NCBI GenBank assembly: GCA_012842765.1
Contig: DUWJ01000349.1
Span: 1-10,046 of the forward strand
Length of the DNA stretch: 10,046 bases
Direction of reading: 5' to 3'
Source: Bacillota bacterium
GTDB taxonomy: Bacteria > Bacillota > DTU025
The notes under the pieces were generated by a model. The model saw only the letters and a program-made list of their open reading frames with translations. It ran no database searches and was not told the origin of the DNA. A program made the translations under genes and the position numbers. This document shows positions 1-6,210 of the stretch, in pieces (within the stretch, counting starts at the first letter, position 1; every line of letters begins with the position of its first letter).

Positions 1-359
1 TCTTTCGTAACCTGAACCATGATCTCCTGACCAGGCTTTAAGATGTCCTTAATCGATCGCGACTTCTTCCTCGGAACCGAAATCTCTTCTCCATCCGCCT
101 CCCGTACTACGCGGGAATTGCGGCCATTATGCCCTGCTAAGGCATCATCTACATACAAAAACGCGTTGCGCTCCAAACCTATATTGACGAAAGCCGCCTG
201 CATCCCCGGAAGAACATTCTCGACTACTCCTTTGTAGACGTTCCCCGCATACCGGGGATGAACTGATCTCTCCACAAAAAGATCCACAAGCTTTCCATCC
301 TCCAGGATGGCGGCCCTTGTTTCGCCATTGTCGGAGTTGACAACAATTTCTCTGGACAT
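1..359 (-). CDS. rng: Ribonuclease E/G family protein, N-terminal part (3' end outside window)
   Basis: Endoribonuclease of the RNase E/G family, which cleaves single-stranded RNA in rRNA maturation and mRNA decay in the cytoplasm. 119 complete codons are visible from the ATG, and the frame stays open to the window edge. The start MSREIVVNSDNGETRAAILE and the stretch NVYKGVVENVLPGMQAAFVN, followed by IGLERNAFLYV (about residues 60-70), are the hallmark N-terminus and first part of the S1 RNA-binding domain. Residues about 71-107 form a polar insertion within the S1 domain before a KPGQEIMVQVTK strand (109-119); such insertions are common in the family. The catalytic Asp/Zn-binding regions would lie beyond the edge. 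The ATG directly abuts the TGA of the upstream gene, and an AGGGAG ribosome-binding site (369-374) sits 9 nt upstream, so translation is probably coupled. RNase E versus G cannot be decided from this fragment; rng is the usual name at this locus. Confidence 0.93.
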   Translation of the reverse strand, partial: MSREIVVNSDNGETRAAILEDGKLVDLFVERSVHPRYAGNVYKGVVENVLPGMQAAFVNIGLERNAFLYVDDALAGHNGRNSRVVREADGEEISVPRKKSRSIKDILKPGQEIMVQVTK

Positions 360-1079
360 TCAACTCAACTCCCTGGGCATCCAACCCTTAGCGATGACCA
401 AATCTTTGCATTTATAATCCATAGGGGACACGAGTTCCCCATCCTCAACAACAAACAAACCAGTCCGATGGATCCGGGACCGCTTGACATCACATTCAAC
501 CCCGGCGATCGAACTTAGGTGCACAAGAAGGTTATCAGGCCTGAGATGAGCGCGCCCGCCACACGCACAAATAAACTCCAAACTCTCATCATCTGCCATC
601 GATATTGAATAAACGAGCTTCCTGATATCCTCCTCTTTTTCCCCGCTCTTCGTGGTGATAGTCCCTAGGGAGGCATCCATGGCCATAAACTCTTCTGCGG
701 CTTCATGCAAGGCGCCACATCCACTCGCCCTATAGGAAGCGTATTCAATAAGTGATGCGAGTGCAGGTTTACCCAGATACCAGCAGGCCGCCACGACCGC
801 AATCCCCGGAGGCATGTTCCTGTCCAGCGCGTCGAAGGCCTCCTCAACGCTGATCTTGGGACCGTCAGGATCTATCTGAATGTCAACATATTCCGCTTCG
901 CTGGAAATTCCAACCCCAAGAGCGGTGGCAAATGAGAACTTGGGCAAAGGGTGGTAGCCTTCAGAATATGCAACCGGAATCTCAGCACGCCTTATGGCGC
1001 GCTCAAAAGCTCTCATGAAACCAAGGTGTGAGATGAACCGCGCCTCTTCGCCTTTTGTAATGCGAACCCTCAGCACCAT
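360..1079 (-). CDS. TIGR03936/DUF2344 family protein, radical SAM-associated, function unknown
   Basis: A 239-residue soluble protein of the DUF2344 (TIGR03936) family, which is found next to, or fused to, TIGR03960 radical SAM proteins. Its biochemical role is not established as far as I know. Visible family marks are the N-terminus MVLRVRITKGEEARFISHLG, then FMRAFERAIRRA (21-32), YSEGYHPLPKFSFA (38-51), a GISSEAEYVDI strand (57-67), and near the C-terminus RAHLRPDNLL (176-185) and HRTGLF (204-209). Two cysteines flank an alanine at 171-173 (CAC). The reading frame is open upstream to about 1367, but that extension overlaps the radical SAM gene. The ATG at 1079 has a strong GGAGGTGA site 7 nt upstream and gives the normal family N-terminus, so it is the start. 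It follows the radical SAM stop by 7 nt and abuts the RNase E/G start, consistent with one coupled translational unit. It probably acts with the radical SAM protein, by inference from synteny and known fusions. Confidence 0.9.
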   Translation of the reverse strand: MVLRVRITKGEEARFISHLGFMRAFERAIRRAEIPVAYSEGYHPLPKFSFATALGVGISSEAEYVDIQIDPDGPKISVEEAFDALDRNMPPGIAVVAACWYLGKPALASLIEYASYRASGCGALHEAAEEFMAMDASLGTITTKSGEKEEDIRKLVYSISMADDESLEFICACGGRAHLRPDNLLVHLSSIAGVECDVKRSRIHRTGLFVVEDGELVSPMDYKCKDLVIAKGWMPRELS

Positions 1080-1086
1080 ACCCCGT

Positions 1087-1094
1087 TCACCTCC
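1087..1094 (-). promoter_or_regulatory. Shine-Dalgarno site that fixes the DUF2344 start
   Basis: On the coding strand GGAGGTGA lies 7 nt before the ATG at 1079, and its TGA is the stop codon of the radical SAM gene. This near-perfect anti-16S match decides the start against the much longer upstream-open frame. It also implies that ribosomes finishing the radical SAM protein can reinitiate at once. Confidence 0.8.
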
Positions 1095-2892
1095 ATGCCT
1101 CGCCGGCAAGACGCGTCTTGACGCCATCCGCGCAGGCGCCACAGGCTGCGCAAGCACCAGTGCGGCAATCGGGGGTAAGTTCAGCCCTGGCGGCACGTTC
1201 TGCTTCCCGCACGAGAAATCTTTTCGAGACTCCCATGTCGATGTGATCCCATGGCAGCGGCTCATCATATGCATAGGATTTATTGGCCCATGCGGAAGGG
1301 TCAATGCCAACATCTTTAAAAGCTTGCGCCCATAGGTCAGGGCGGAACTGGTCTGACCATCCGTCAAACCTGCATCCGAGCGCCGCCGCGCGCGCTATCG
1401 CCGGAGCAAGCTCTCTGCCCCCTCTCGCAAACGCCGCTTCCAGGAAGCTTGCCTCCACATTGTGAAACGAGACTGTCAAGCCGCGCACGCGCATTCGTTC
1501 CTTCAGGTAATTCTGCTTTCTCATCAATTCCTCCCGGGAATTCTGCGCGTGCCACTGAAAAGGGGTATGTGGTTTAGGAACAAACGACGATACGCTCACG
1601 TTTACTCGGACCCTGCCCGCCTTGTTTCGCTTCCCCGCCATATTCCGTCCAAGCTCCAAAACACGACGAGAGAGATCTGCTATGCCATCCAGATCCTCGT
1701 CCTCCTCATACGGCAGCCCTATCATGAAATAAAGCTTGATGAGATCCCATCCCGATTCAAAGGCGTCTGCAGCGGCAGACATCAGATCCTCTTCGGTAAC
1801 GCCCTTGTTGATCACATCCCGCATCCTTTGGGTTCCGGCCTCAGGCGCAAAAGTCAGGCCTGTCCTTCGCGACTTCTCTAGCTCCTTGGCAAGCTCCAAA
1901 GAAAACGAATCCACACGCAAAGAGGGCAGGGAAACCGCTACTCCCTTGTCTGCGTATTCCTGAACGAGCTTTCTGCTCAACTCCTCAACCTGAGTGTAAT
2001 CCGCGCTTGAAAGCGAAAGCAAAGATATCTCGTCATAGCCCGTGCTTTTGACAAGATCTTTCGCCAGCGAGCAGAGATTGTCGAGTCCGCGTTCCCGCAC
2101 TGGCCGGTATATCATGCCGGCTTGGCAAAATCTGCACCCTCTTGTGCAACCCCTCATCACTTCCAGAGCAACCCGGTCGTGTACAGCTTCGAGAAAAGGC
2201 ACCACAAACTTTCTTGGAAACTCGGCCTCGTCAAGATCCGTCACCACCCTGCGGCTTACAGGGTTCTTCAGGCGCGGGCAATAGACACCATCTATCACCG
2301 CAAGCCTATTTACTATGTCAGCGCGTTTCGCCCCCTCTCTTTTTGCCCTGGCAACCTCGGACATCAAGTCCACAATCGCCTCTTCCCCATCGCCGATCAC
2401 AAGCAGATCAAAAAATGCCGCCATGGGTTCGGGATTGGACGCACATGGCCCACCTGCAATCACGATCGGGTCGCCTTCGTGCCGGGCATCAGCCTCAAGC
2501 GGCACACCAGCCAACTCGAGCATTGCCAGCACATTGGTGTATGTCAGTTCATACTGAAGGGTAAACCCGATCACGTCGAAGGACTTCGCTGGCTCGTAGG
2601 TTTCGAGGCCGTAAAGGGGAATTTCGCGCAAGCGCATTTGCGCCTCCATATCAGGCCATGGAGCAAAAGCGCGCTCCGCGACGAATTCGGGTATGTTGTT
2701 GACTATTTCGTACAGGATCTTGAACCCTATATACGACATTCCCACCTCGTAAACGTCCGGAAAAGCCAGCAAGATACTGGCCTCAACCTCTTTCGGACTA
2801 CGGCGGACCGAGTTTAGCTCGTTGCCGACGTACCTTGCCGGCTGCGACACCGACGGCAGGATTTCCTCGTACAAAACCTTCTTGTCAATCAT
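1087..2892 (-). CDS. TIGR03960-type radical SAM protein with N-terminal B12-binding-like domain
   Basis: A 601-residue radical SAM enzyme of the TIGR03960 family, substrate unknown. It starts MIDKKVLYEEILPSVSQPAR followed by YVGNELNSVRR, typical of the family. Residues about 38-200 look like the Rossmann-type cobalamin-binding-like domain (FPDVYEVGMSYIG, DVIGFTLQYELTYTN, IVIAGGPCASNPEP, VIGDGEEAI). The radical SAM core begins with the CxxxCxxC motif CTRGCRFC (C249, C253, C256), whose cysteines ligate the [4Fe-4S] cluster that cleaves S-adenosylmethionine. Further core segments are LLSLSSADY, FAPEAGTQRMRDVINKG and KLYFMIGLPYE. The C-terminus carries a second cysteine group, C576, C581, C584 and C587, which may bind an extra Fe-S cluster or zinc. 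There is no DxHxxG motif evident in the N-domain, so true cobalamin binding is doubtful. An AGGAG-like site lies about 13 nt upstream, overlapping the M50 gene's stop. The gene sits 7 nt before its partner DUF2344 gene, and the two are fused in some bacteria. Confidence 0.93.
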   Translation of the reverse strand: MIDKKVLYEEILPSVSQPARYVGNELNSVRRSPKEVEASILLAFPDVYEVGMSYIGFKILYEIVNNIPEFVAERAFAPWPDMEAQMRLREIPLYGLETYEPAKSFDVIGFTLQYELTYTNVLAMLELAGVPLEADARHEGDPIVIAGGPCASNPEPMAAFFDLLVIGDGEEAIVDLMSEVARAKREGAKRADIVNRLAVIDGVYCPRLKNPVSRRVVTDLDEAEFPRKFVVPFLEAVHDRVALEVMRGCTRGCRFCQAGMIYRPVRERGLDNLCSLAKDLVKSTGYDEISLLSLSSADYTQVEELSRKLVQEYADKGVAVSLPSLRVDSFSLELAKELEKSRRTGLTFAPEAGTQRMRDVINKGVTEEDLMSAAADAFESGWDLIKLYFMIGLPYEEDEDLDGIADLSRRVLELGRNMAGKRNKAGRVRVNVSVSSFVPKPHTPFQWHAQNSREELMRKQNYLKERMRVRGLTVSFHNVEASFLEAAFARGGRELAPAIARAAALGCRFDGWSDQFRPDLWAQAFKDVGIDPSAWANKSYAYDEPLPWDHIDMGVSKRFLVREAERAARAELTPDCRTGACAACGACADGVKTRLAGEAWR

Positions 2893-2907
2893 AAAAAACG
2901 CTTCTCC

Positions 2908-3828
2908 TCAATCTTTACGGCCGGCCAGGACTTCACGAACCTCAGCATCGGGCCCCAACATCGATATGCCCTCCAGCAGCTCTAGTTCGGAAAGGCGTCC
3001 GATCTCGCGGCCACCTGCACCAATAACCGACACAACAGTGAAGTCGGATGACGTCACTTTGCGAAGCAAGTCGCAGGCGGTCATCTCGGGAGCTGCCACC
3101 AGCAATCTCACTGGTAACGCGCCTCGCTTGCTCAATGAAACGCGCTTGCCCATCACGGATTTGAGCCCAGCACATACTGCAGACTGCCTCTCGCGCTCAG
3201 CTGCTATCAGAATGAACAGTCCCAACGCCGGCACCAAAAAATTAAAATATCCCGCGGCAACGCCCGCCACGCCCAAAACTGCAATTCCAATCCCAATAAC
3301 ACGCGACATGCCAACCGCCTTGCGCGTGGCAGACGCAACCCCCAACCTCTCAGTCATCAGGGCTCTCAGAACCCGTCCGCCATCGAGTGGAAATGCCGGA
3401 ATCAGGTTGAACATGGCCAAAACGATGTTGGCGCCCACAAAAAACTCGATCTTCCCCCTATCAGCATTACCATAAATCAGGAGAAGATAACCCATGGCAG
3501 CAAGAACTAGAGAAGTCATGGGCCCGGACATGGCTACAGCCGCTTCGGCCTCTGGTCGGAGCTGAATATCTCCCTCAAGCGAGGCGACGGCCCCGATCGG
3601 TGTTACGCTGATTCGCGCCACTGCGAATCCAAAGCCTGCCGCGGTGACAGCGTGCGCTGCCTCATGAACAAGCAACGACGCAAATACGACCATCCATTGC
3701 CACAGATTCCCTGCGAACGCGTATAAAGCTGCAAAGACGACAACGAGCGGGTCTACATCGAATTCGATTCCGAACACACGTGTCATTCCCAGAATCCCCG
3801 GAACCTCCCGCGGCAGCGCGCGCTTCAC
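2908..3828 (-). CDS. spoIVFB: M50 site-2-type intramembrane metalloprotease, SpoIVFB-like
   Basis: A membrane-embedded zinc protease of the M50 family, 306 residues from the GTG. The zinc motif HEAAH (55-59) lies in an early hydrophobic helix, and the third-ligand motif NLIPAFPLDGGR (141-152, D149) in a later one. Further hydrophobic segments occur at about 27-53, 97-119, 128-147 and 175-209. The C-terminal 95 residues (PVRLLVAAPEMTACDLL..., SDFTVVSVIG) resemble the degenerate CBS-like domain of SpoIVFB. In Bacillus, SpoIVFB cleaves pro-sigma-K in the mother cell; that role here is inferred from family and locus. No SpoIVFA gene precedes it. The start is uncertain. The GTG at 3828 has a GGGGGT site 7 nt upstream, while the ATG at 3786 gives the more typical family N-terminus MTRVFGIEFDVDPL with a weaker site. 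The gene ends 15 nt before the radical SAM gene. It could instead be a general S2P-like protease in a non-sporulating species. Confidence 0.87.
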   Translation of the reverse strand: MKRALPREVPGILGMTRVFGIEFDVDPLVVVFAALYAFAGNLWQWMVVFASLLVHEAAHAVTAAGFGFAVARISVTPIGAVASLEGDIQLRPEAEAAVAMSGPMTSLVLAAMGYLLLIYGNADRGKIEFFVGANIVLAMFNLIPAFPLDGGRVLRALMTERLGVASATRKAVGMSRVIGIGIAVLGVAGVAAGYFNFLVPALGLFILIAAERERQSAVCAGLKSVMGKRVSLSKRGALPVRLLVAAPEMTACDLLRKVTSSDFTVVSVIGAGGREIGRLSELELLEGISMLGPDAEVREVLAGRKD

Positions 3829-3932
3829 CTGCCCTACCCCCAGTGCCCCAGATCAGAGCAGAGAAAGCGGCAAGCCCCCAGAGCCTGCAGCCTCGAATGC
3901 CCATATGAGATTATATTGCCGTCTCAGCCACG
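3829..3932 (-). other. Intergenic gap between rodA and the M50 protease gene
   Basis: At 104 nt this is the largest gene-free stretch in the window (146 nt if the protease starts at the ATG at 3786). It holds no convincing gene and no GC hairpin followed by a T-run that would mark a terminator. It contains one perfect TATAAT on the coding strand and is G-rich near the protease start. Many Clostridia-like genomes carry mgsA and/or a SpoIVFA/M23-like gene at this point; nothing recognisable of either remains here. Confidence 0.6.
3910..3915 (-). promoter_or_regulatory. Possible -10 box of an internal promoter for the M50 gene
   Basis: TATAAT reads on the minus strand 81 nt before the GTG of the protease gene, in the window's longest intergenic gap. 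At a 17-nt spacing the -35 hexamer would be TTCTAG, a poor match to TTGACA, and there is no TG extension. The broader AATATAAT is also close to sigma-E-type -10 boxes, but no matching -35 is evident. It is a weak candidate only. Confidence 0.22.
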
Positions 3933-5051
3933 CTAGAAGATGATCTTCTTCCTCCTCATGTATACGTTCTGCACTATGGCGATTGAAATCGTCATGGCCA
4001 TCAATGCACTCCCGCCTGCGCTGAAAAATGGCAACGGTATTCCAGTGCACGGCGACACATTCATAGTCATTCCCGCATTTACGAAAATATGAACTAGCAT
4101 AACCGAGGTTAGCCCAACGGCCAGAAGAGCGCCGAACTTGTCGCGCGCCTCCTGGGCCACGCTATAACCTCTGTGCACTATGAAAAAGAGGACTGCCAGC
4201 GCCGCAGTCGCCCCGAAAAACCCTAATTCCTCGGCGATCACGGAGAATATAAAGTCGGTGTGGTGCTCCGGCAGGAAATTGAGCCGAGCCTGAGTGCTCT
4301 GGCCATACCCCTTTCCTAATAGCCCACCCGATCCGATCGCTATCACTGACTGCATCACATTGTATCCATATCCGCGCGGATCAAGCCCAGGATTGAAGAA
4401 TACCTTGATCCTCATCTGTTGATGAGTTTGCAGCAGAAAAAAATAGGAAAACGGAGCTATCACCAGAAGAATAACCCCGACAATCGCCAACAACAGTTTC
4501 GCATCAGCTCCAGCCGCATACATCATTGCGAAAAACACGGGGGCAAGAACGAGTGCAGAACCCAAGTCGTTTTGCGCAACCACAAGCGCCATCGGCGCCG
4601 CCACGATCAGAGCTGGCACAATGAAACTCCGCAAATCGGAAAGATCATCCTGCTGAGCAAGGTACGCAGCAAGGGCTATAACCACCCCTATCTTGGCGTA
4701 TTCACATGGCTGTATGGCCACGGGTCCTATCTTAATCCAACCTATCGCACCCTTAGTCCGCTTCCCAAAAACAAAAACACTTGCAAGCAGCAATAGACTA
4801 GCCAGGTAGATCCACTTGGCAAACCGTTCCAAGTAGTGATAGTCCACACTGAGGACAACTAATGACGCAGCAGCCCCCAACGCCGCAGCAGCCAATTGCT
4901 TCTTCACATAAAGAAGCGGGTTTCCCGCCGTCAAGCGCGTATTCCATCTTGTTGCGCTGTATATCATGGCACAACCAAATAGAACTGCAATGACTACTGC
5001 AACAAGCAATGCATGATCGAGATTGCTAAGAAGCCTCCTATCAATGAGCAT
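3933..5051 (-). CDS. rodA: RodA, SEDS-family peptidoglycan glycosyltransferase
   Basis: A polytopic membrane enzyme, 372 residues, that polymerises lipid II into glycan strands for lateral wall growth together with PBP2. SEDS marks are GCAMIYSAT (26-34), the GAIGWIKIGPVAIQPCEYAK segment (101-120), AQNDLGSALV (159-168), PGLDPRGYGYNVMQS (221-235), the catalytic-loop motif PEHHTDFIFSVIAEELGF (261-278, with D266 the likely catalytic Asp), and CTGIPLPFFSAGGSA (335-349). About ten hydrophobic helices are visible. Several usually invariant positions differ: QPSE reads QPCE, QPDLG reads QNDLG, and SYGGS reads SAGGS. The frame has an earlier ATG at 5105 with no ribosome-binding site; the ATG at 5051 has AGGAGG 7 nt upstream and gives the usual family length, so I chose it. 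The gene follows minE by 68 nt. Its location with mreCD and mrdA favours RodA over FtsW or SpoVE. Confidence 0.93.
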   Translation of the reverse strand: MLIDRRLLSNLDHALLVAVVIAVLFGCAMIYSATRWNTRLTAGNPLLYVKKQLAAAALGAAASLVVLSVDYHYLERFAKWIYLASLLLLASVFVFGKRTKGAIGWIKIGPVAIQPCEYAKIGVVIALAAYLAQQDDLSDLRSFIVPALIVAAPMALVVAQNDLGSALVLAPVFFAMMYAAGADAKLLLAIVGVILLVIAPFSYFFLLQTHQQMRIKVFFNPGLDPRGYGYNVMQSVIAIGSGGLLGKGYGQSTQARLNFLPEHHTDFIFSVIAEELGFFGATAALAVLFFIVHRGYSVAQEARDKFGALLAVGLTSVMLVHIFVNAGMTMNVSPCTGIPLPFFSAGGSALMAMTISIAIVQNVYMRRKKIIF

Positions 5052-5058
5052 ACTACGG

Positions 5059-5064
5059 CCTCCT
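5059..5064 (-). promoter_or_regulatory. Shine-Dalgarno site that fixes the rodA start
   Basis: A perfect AGGAGG on the minus strand lies 7 nt before the ATG at 5051. The alternative ATG at 5105 has no purine-rich site. This makes RodA 372 rather than 390 residues and leaves 68 nt between minE and rodA. Confidence 0.8.
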
Positions 5065-5119
5065 GAAAGAGCACGAATAACAAACCTGGTCCAGTAAGGG
5101 GCCATAATGCAAAGTCAAG

Positions 5120-5401
5120 CTAGACCGCTCCAACCGACTCGCGCTTAACCTCTTTGACTGGAATGCTCGCCACCAAGGCAACGGATGAATCAGACGTGTC
5201 TAGTTCGACGCGCATGTCCTCTTCATCTATGTCCAAATACTTGCTAATAACTTCAATCAGTTCGCTTTTGAGCTGCTCCATAACGCGCGGTGAGAGGGTA
5301 GCGCGATCCTGCACCAGTACAAGCCTCAGCCTATTCTTAGCACATTCCCTGCTTGTCTCGGTTTCCACCCTTCCGAACAGCCGCGCGAGAAAGTCCATCA
5401 T
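5120..5401 (-). CDS. minE: MinE, cell division topological specificity factor
   Basis: A 93-residue protein that stimulates the MinD ATPase and releases MinCD from the membrane, so that inhibition is relieved at midcell. It starts MMDFLARLFGR, the N-terminal membrane-targeting amphipathic helix. Next come the MinD-contact/anti-MinCD stretch AKNRLRLVLVQDRATLSP (21-38) and the topological-specificity dimer domain: LKSELIEVISKYLDIDEEDM (44-63), then VELDTSDSSVALVASIPV (65-82). Length and motif order are those of standard MinE. The frame is open further upstream into minD, but the ATG at 5401 has AAGGGGGT (5409-5416) with 8 nt between its G-run and the start; a second ATG follows directly at 5398. 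The gap to minD is 5 nt. Having MinE, and not DivIVA alone, implies pole-to-pole MinCD dynamics; many Clostridia also encode it. Confidence 0.95.
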   Translation of the reverse strand: MMDFLARLFGRVETETSRECAKNRLRLVLVQDRATLSPRVMEQLKSELIEVISKYLDIDEEDMRVELDTSDSSVALVASIPVKEVKRESVGAV

Positions 5402-5406
5402 GGCGC

Positions 5407-6210
5407 CTACCCCCTTGATATCCCTAGCCACTTGGCGAATCGAGAAAACCAATCATCGGGTTCGAGCGTCGCCGCAATCGGCACATCATTGCCCATTATC
5501 CGAGATGCAATATCGAGAAAAGCTCGTCCAGCACGGGACTTCTCATCCATTACCGCCGGAATCCCCCTGTTGGTAGAGATTATGATCGATTCGTCATCCG
5601 GAACAACGCCCAAGAGTTCAACCTTGAGGAAATCTATGAGGTCGTCAACGTTCATCATGTCGTGTCTTTTGACCATATCGGGGCGGATCCTGTTGACAAT
5701 GAGCCATGGGTTCTTAACCTCTTCCGCTTCCAACATTCCGATAATTCTGTCTGCGTCCCTCACCGCAGACATCTCCGGGGTAGTTACCACGATCGCGCGG
5801 TCAGCCCCAGCAATCGCATTTTTGAACCCCTGCTCGATACCTGCCGGACAATCCAATATCACAAAATCGAAACTCTCCTTAAGCCCCAAGGTGAGAGCCT
5901 TCATCTGTTCAGGCGTGACTGCTGTTTTGTCTCTTGACTGCGCAGCCGGCAGAAGAGAGAGATTTTCAATATGTTTATGACGTATTAGCGCTTTCTGAAC
6001 ATCGCAACCACCCTCAACTACATTGACTAGGTCGTATACTATTCTATTTTCGAGCCCTAGCACGAGATCAAGATTGCGAAGCCCGATATCCGCATCGACC
6101 AGTGCTACAGTGGGCCCCGACATCGCCAGGCCAGCGCCGATGTTGGCCGCTGCTGTGGTCTTGCCAACACCGCCTTTCCCGGAAGTCACTACTATAGCAG
6201 TCCCGCTCAT
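5407..6210 (-). CDS. minD: MinD, septum-site-determining ATPase
   Basis: A ParA/MinD-family P-loop ATPase, 267 residues, that binds the membrane as an ATP dimer and recruits MinC. It shows the deviant Walker A GKGGVGKTT (11-19), switch I region VDADIGLRNLDLVLGLENR (38-56), Walker B-type FVILDCPAG (116-124) and the family motif VVTTPEMSAVRDADR (141-155). The C-terminal DWFSRFAKWLG (253-263) is the amphipathic membrane-targeting helix. The ATG at 6210 overlaps the minC stop by one base (TGATG) and gives the usual start MSGTAIVVTSGKGGVGKTT. A TTG one codon earlier is possible but less likely. No strong Shine-Dalgarno is seen, so translation probably depends on coupling to minC. The gene is followed by minE after 5 nt. 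All key catalytic residues appear intact. Confidence 0.96.
   Translation of the reverse strand: MSGTAIVVTSGKGGVGKTTAAANIGAGLAMSGPTVALVDADIGLRNLDLVLGLENRIVYDLVNVVEGGCDVQKALIRHKHIENLSLLPAAQSRDKTAVTPEQMKALTLGLKESFDFVILDCPAGIEQGFKNAIAGADRAIVVTTPEMSAVRDADRIIGMLEAEEVKNPWLIVNRIRPDMVKRHDMMNVDDLIDFLKVELLGVVPDDESIIISTNRGIPAVMDEKSRAGRAFLDIASRIMGNDVPIAATLEPDDWFSRFAKWLGISRG

Noticed and set aside
1080..1367. N-terminal extension of the DUF2344 gene to 335 residues
   Set aside because: It would overlap the radical SAM gene by about 280 nt, and the added residues do not fit the family; the ATG at 1079 has a strong ribosome-binding site and the family N-terminus.
2893..2907. T6 run just upstream of the radical SAM start, as a terminator tail
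   Set aside because: There is no stable hairpin before it; the sequence is a spacer after a GAGGAG ribosome-binding site.
2122..3475. Two long plus-strand open frames (about 230 and 217 codons) antisense to the radical SAM and M50 genes
   Set aside because: Their translations are low in recognisable structure, rich in Ser/Pro/Arg/His, and mirror the codon structure of well-supported genes on the minus strand; no ribosome-binding site or family match is apparent.
3662..3904. Out-of-frame minus-strand open frame overlapping the M50 start, with a signal-peptide-like beginning, as a degenerate SpoIVFA
   Set aside because: After about 25 hydrophobic residues it becomes Arg/Gly-rich frame-shadow sequence of the M50 gene, with no M23 or coiled-coil features and no ribosome-binding site.
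3936..3950. Inverted repeat AGAAGATGATCTTCT at the end of rodA, as a terminator
   Set aside because: The 6-bp stem is AT-rich, lies within coding sequence (KKIIF) and is not followed by a T-run on the transcribed strand.
5052..5119. TTGACT in the minE-rodA gap as a promoter -35 box
   Set aside because: No acceptable -10 hexamer lies 16-18 nt downstream.
5402..5452. N-terminal extension of MinE into minD
   Set aside because: The extra residues are absent from MinE proteins; the ATG at 5401 has a good AAGGGGGT site and gives the normal amphipathic N-terminus.
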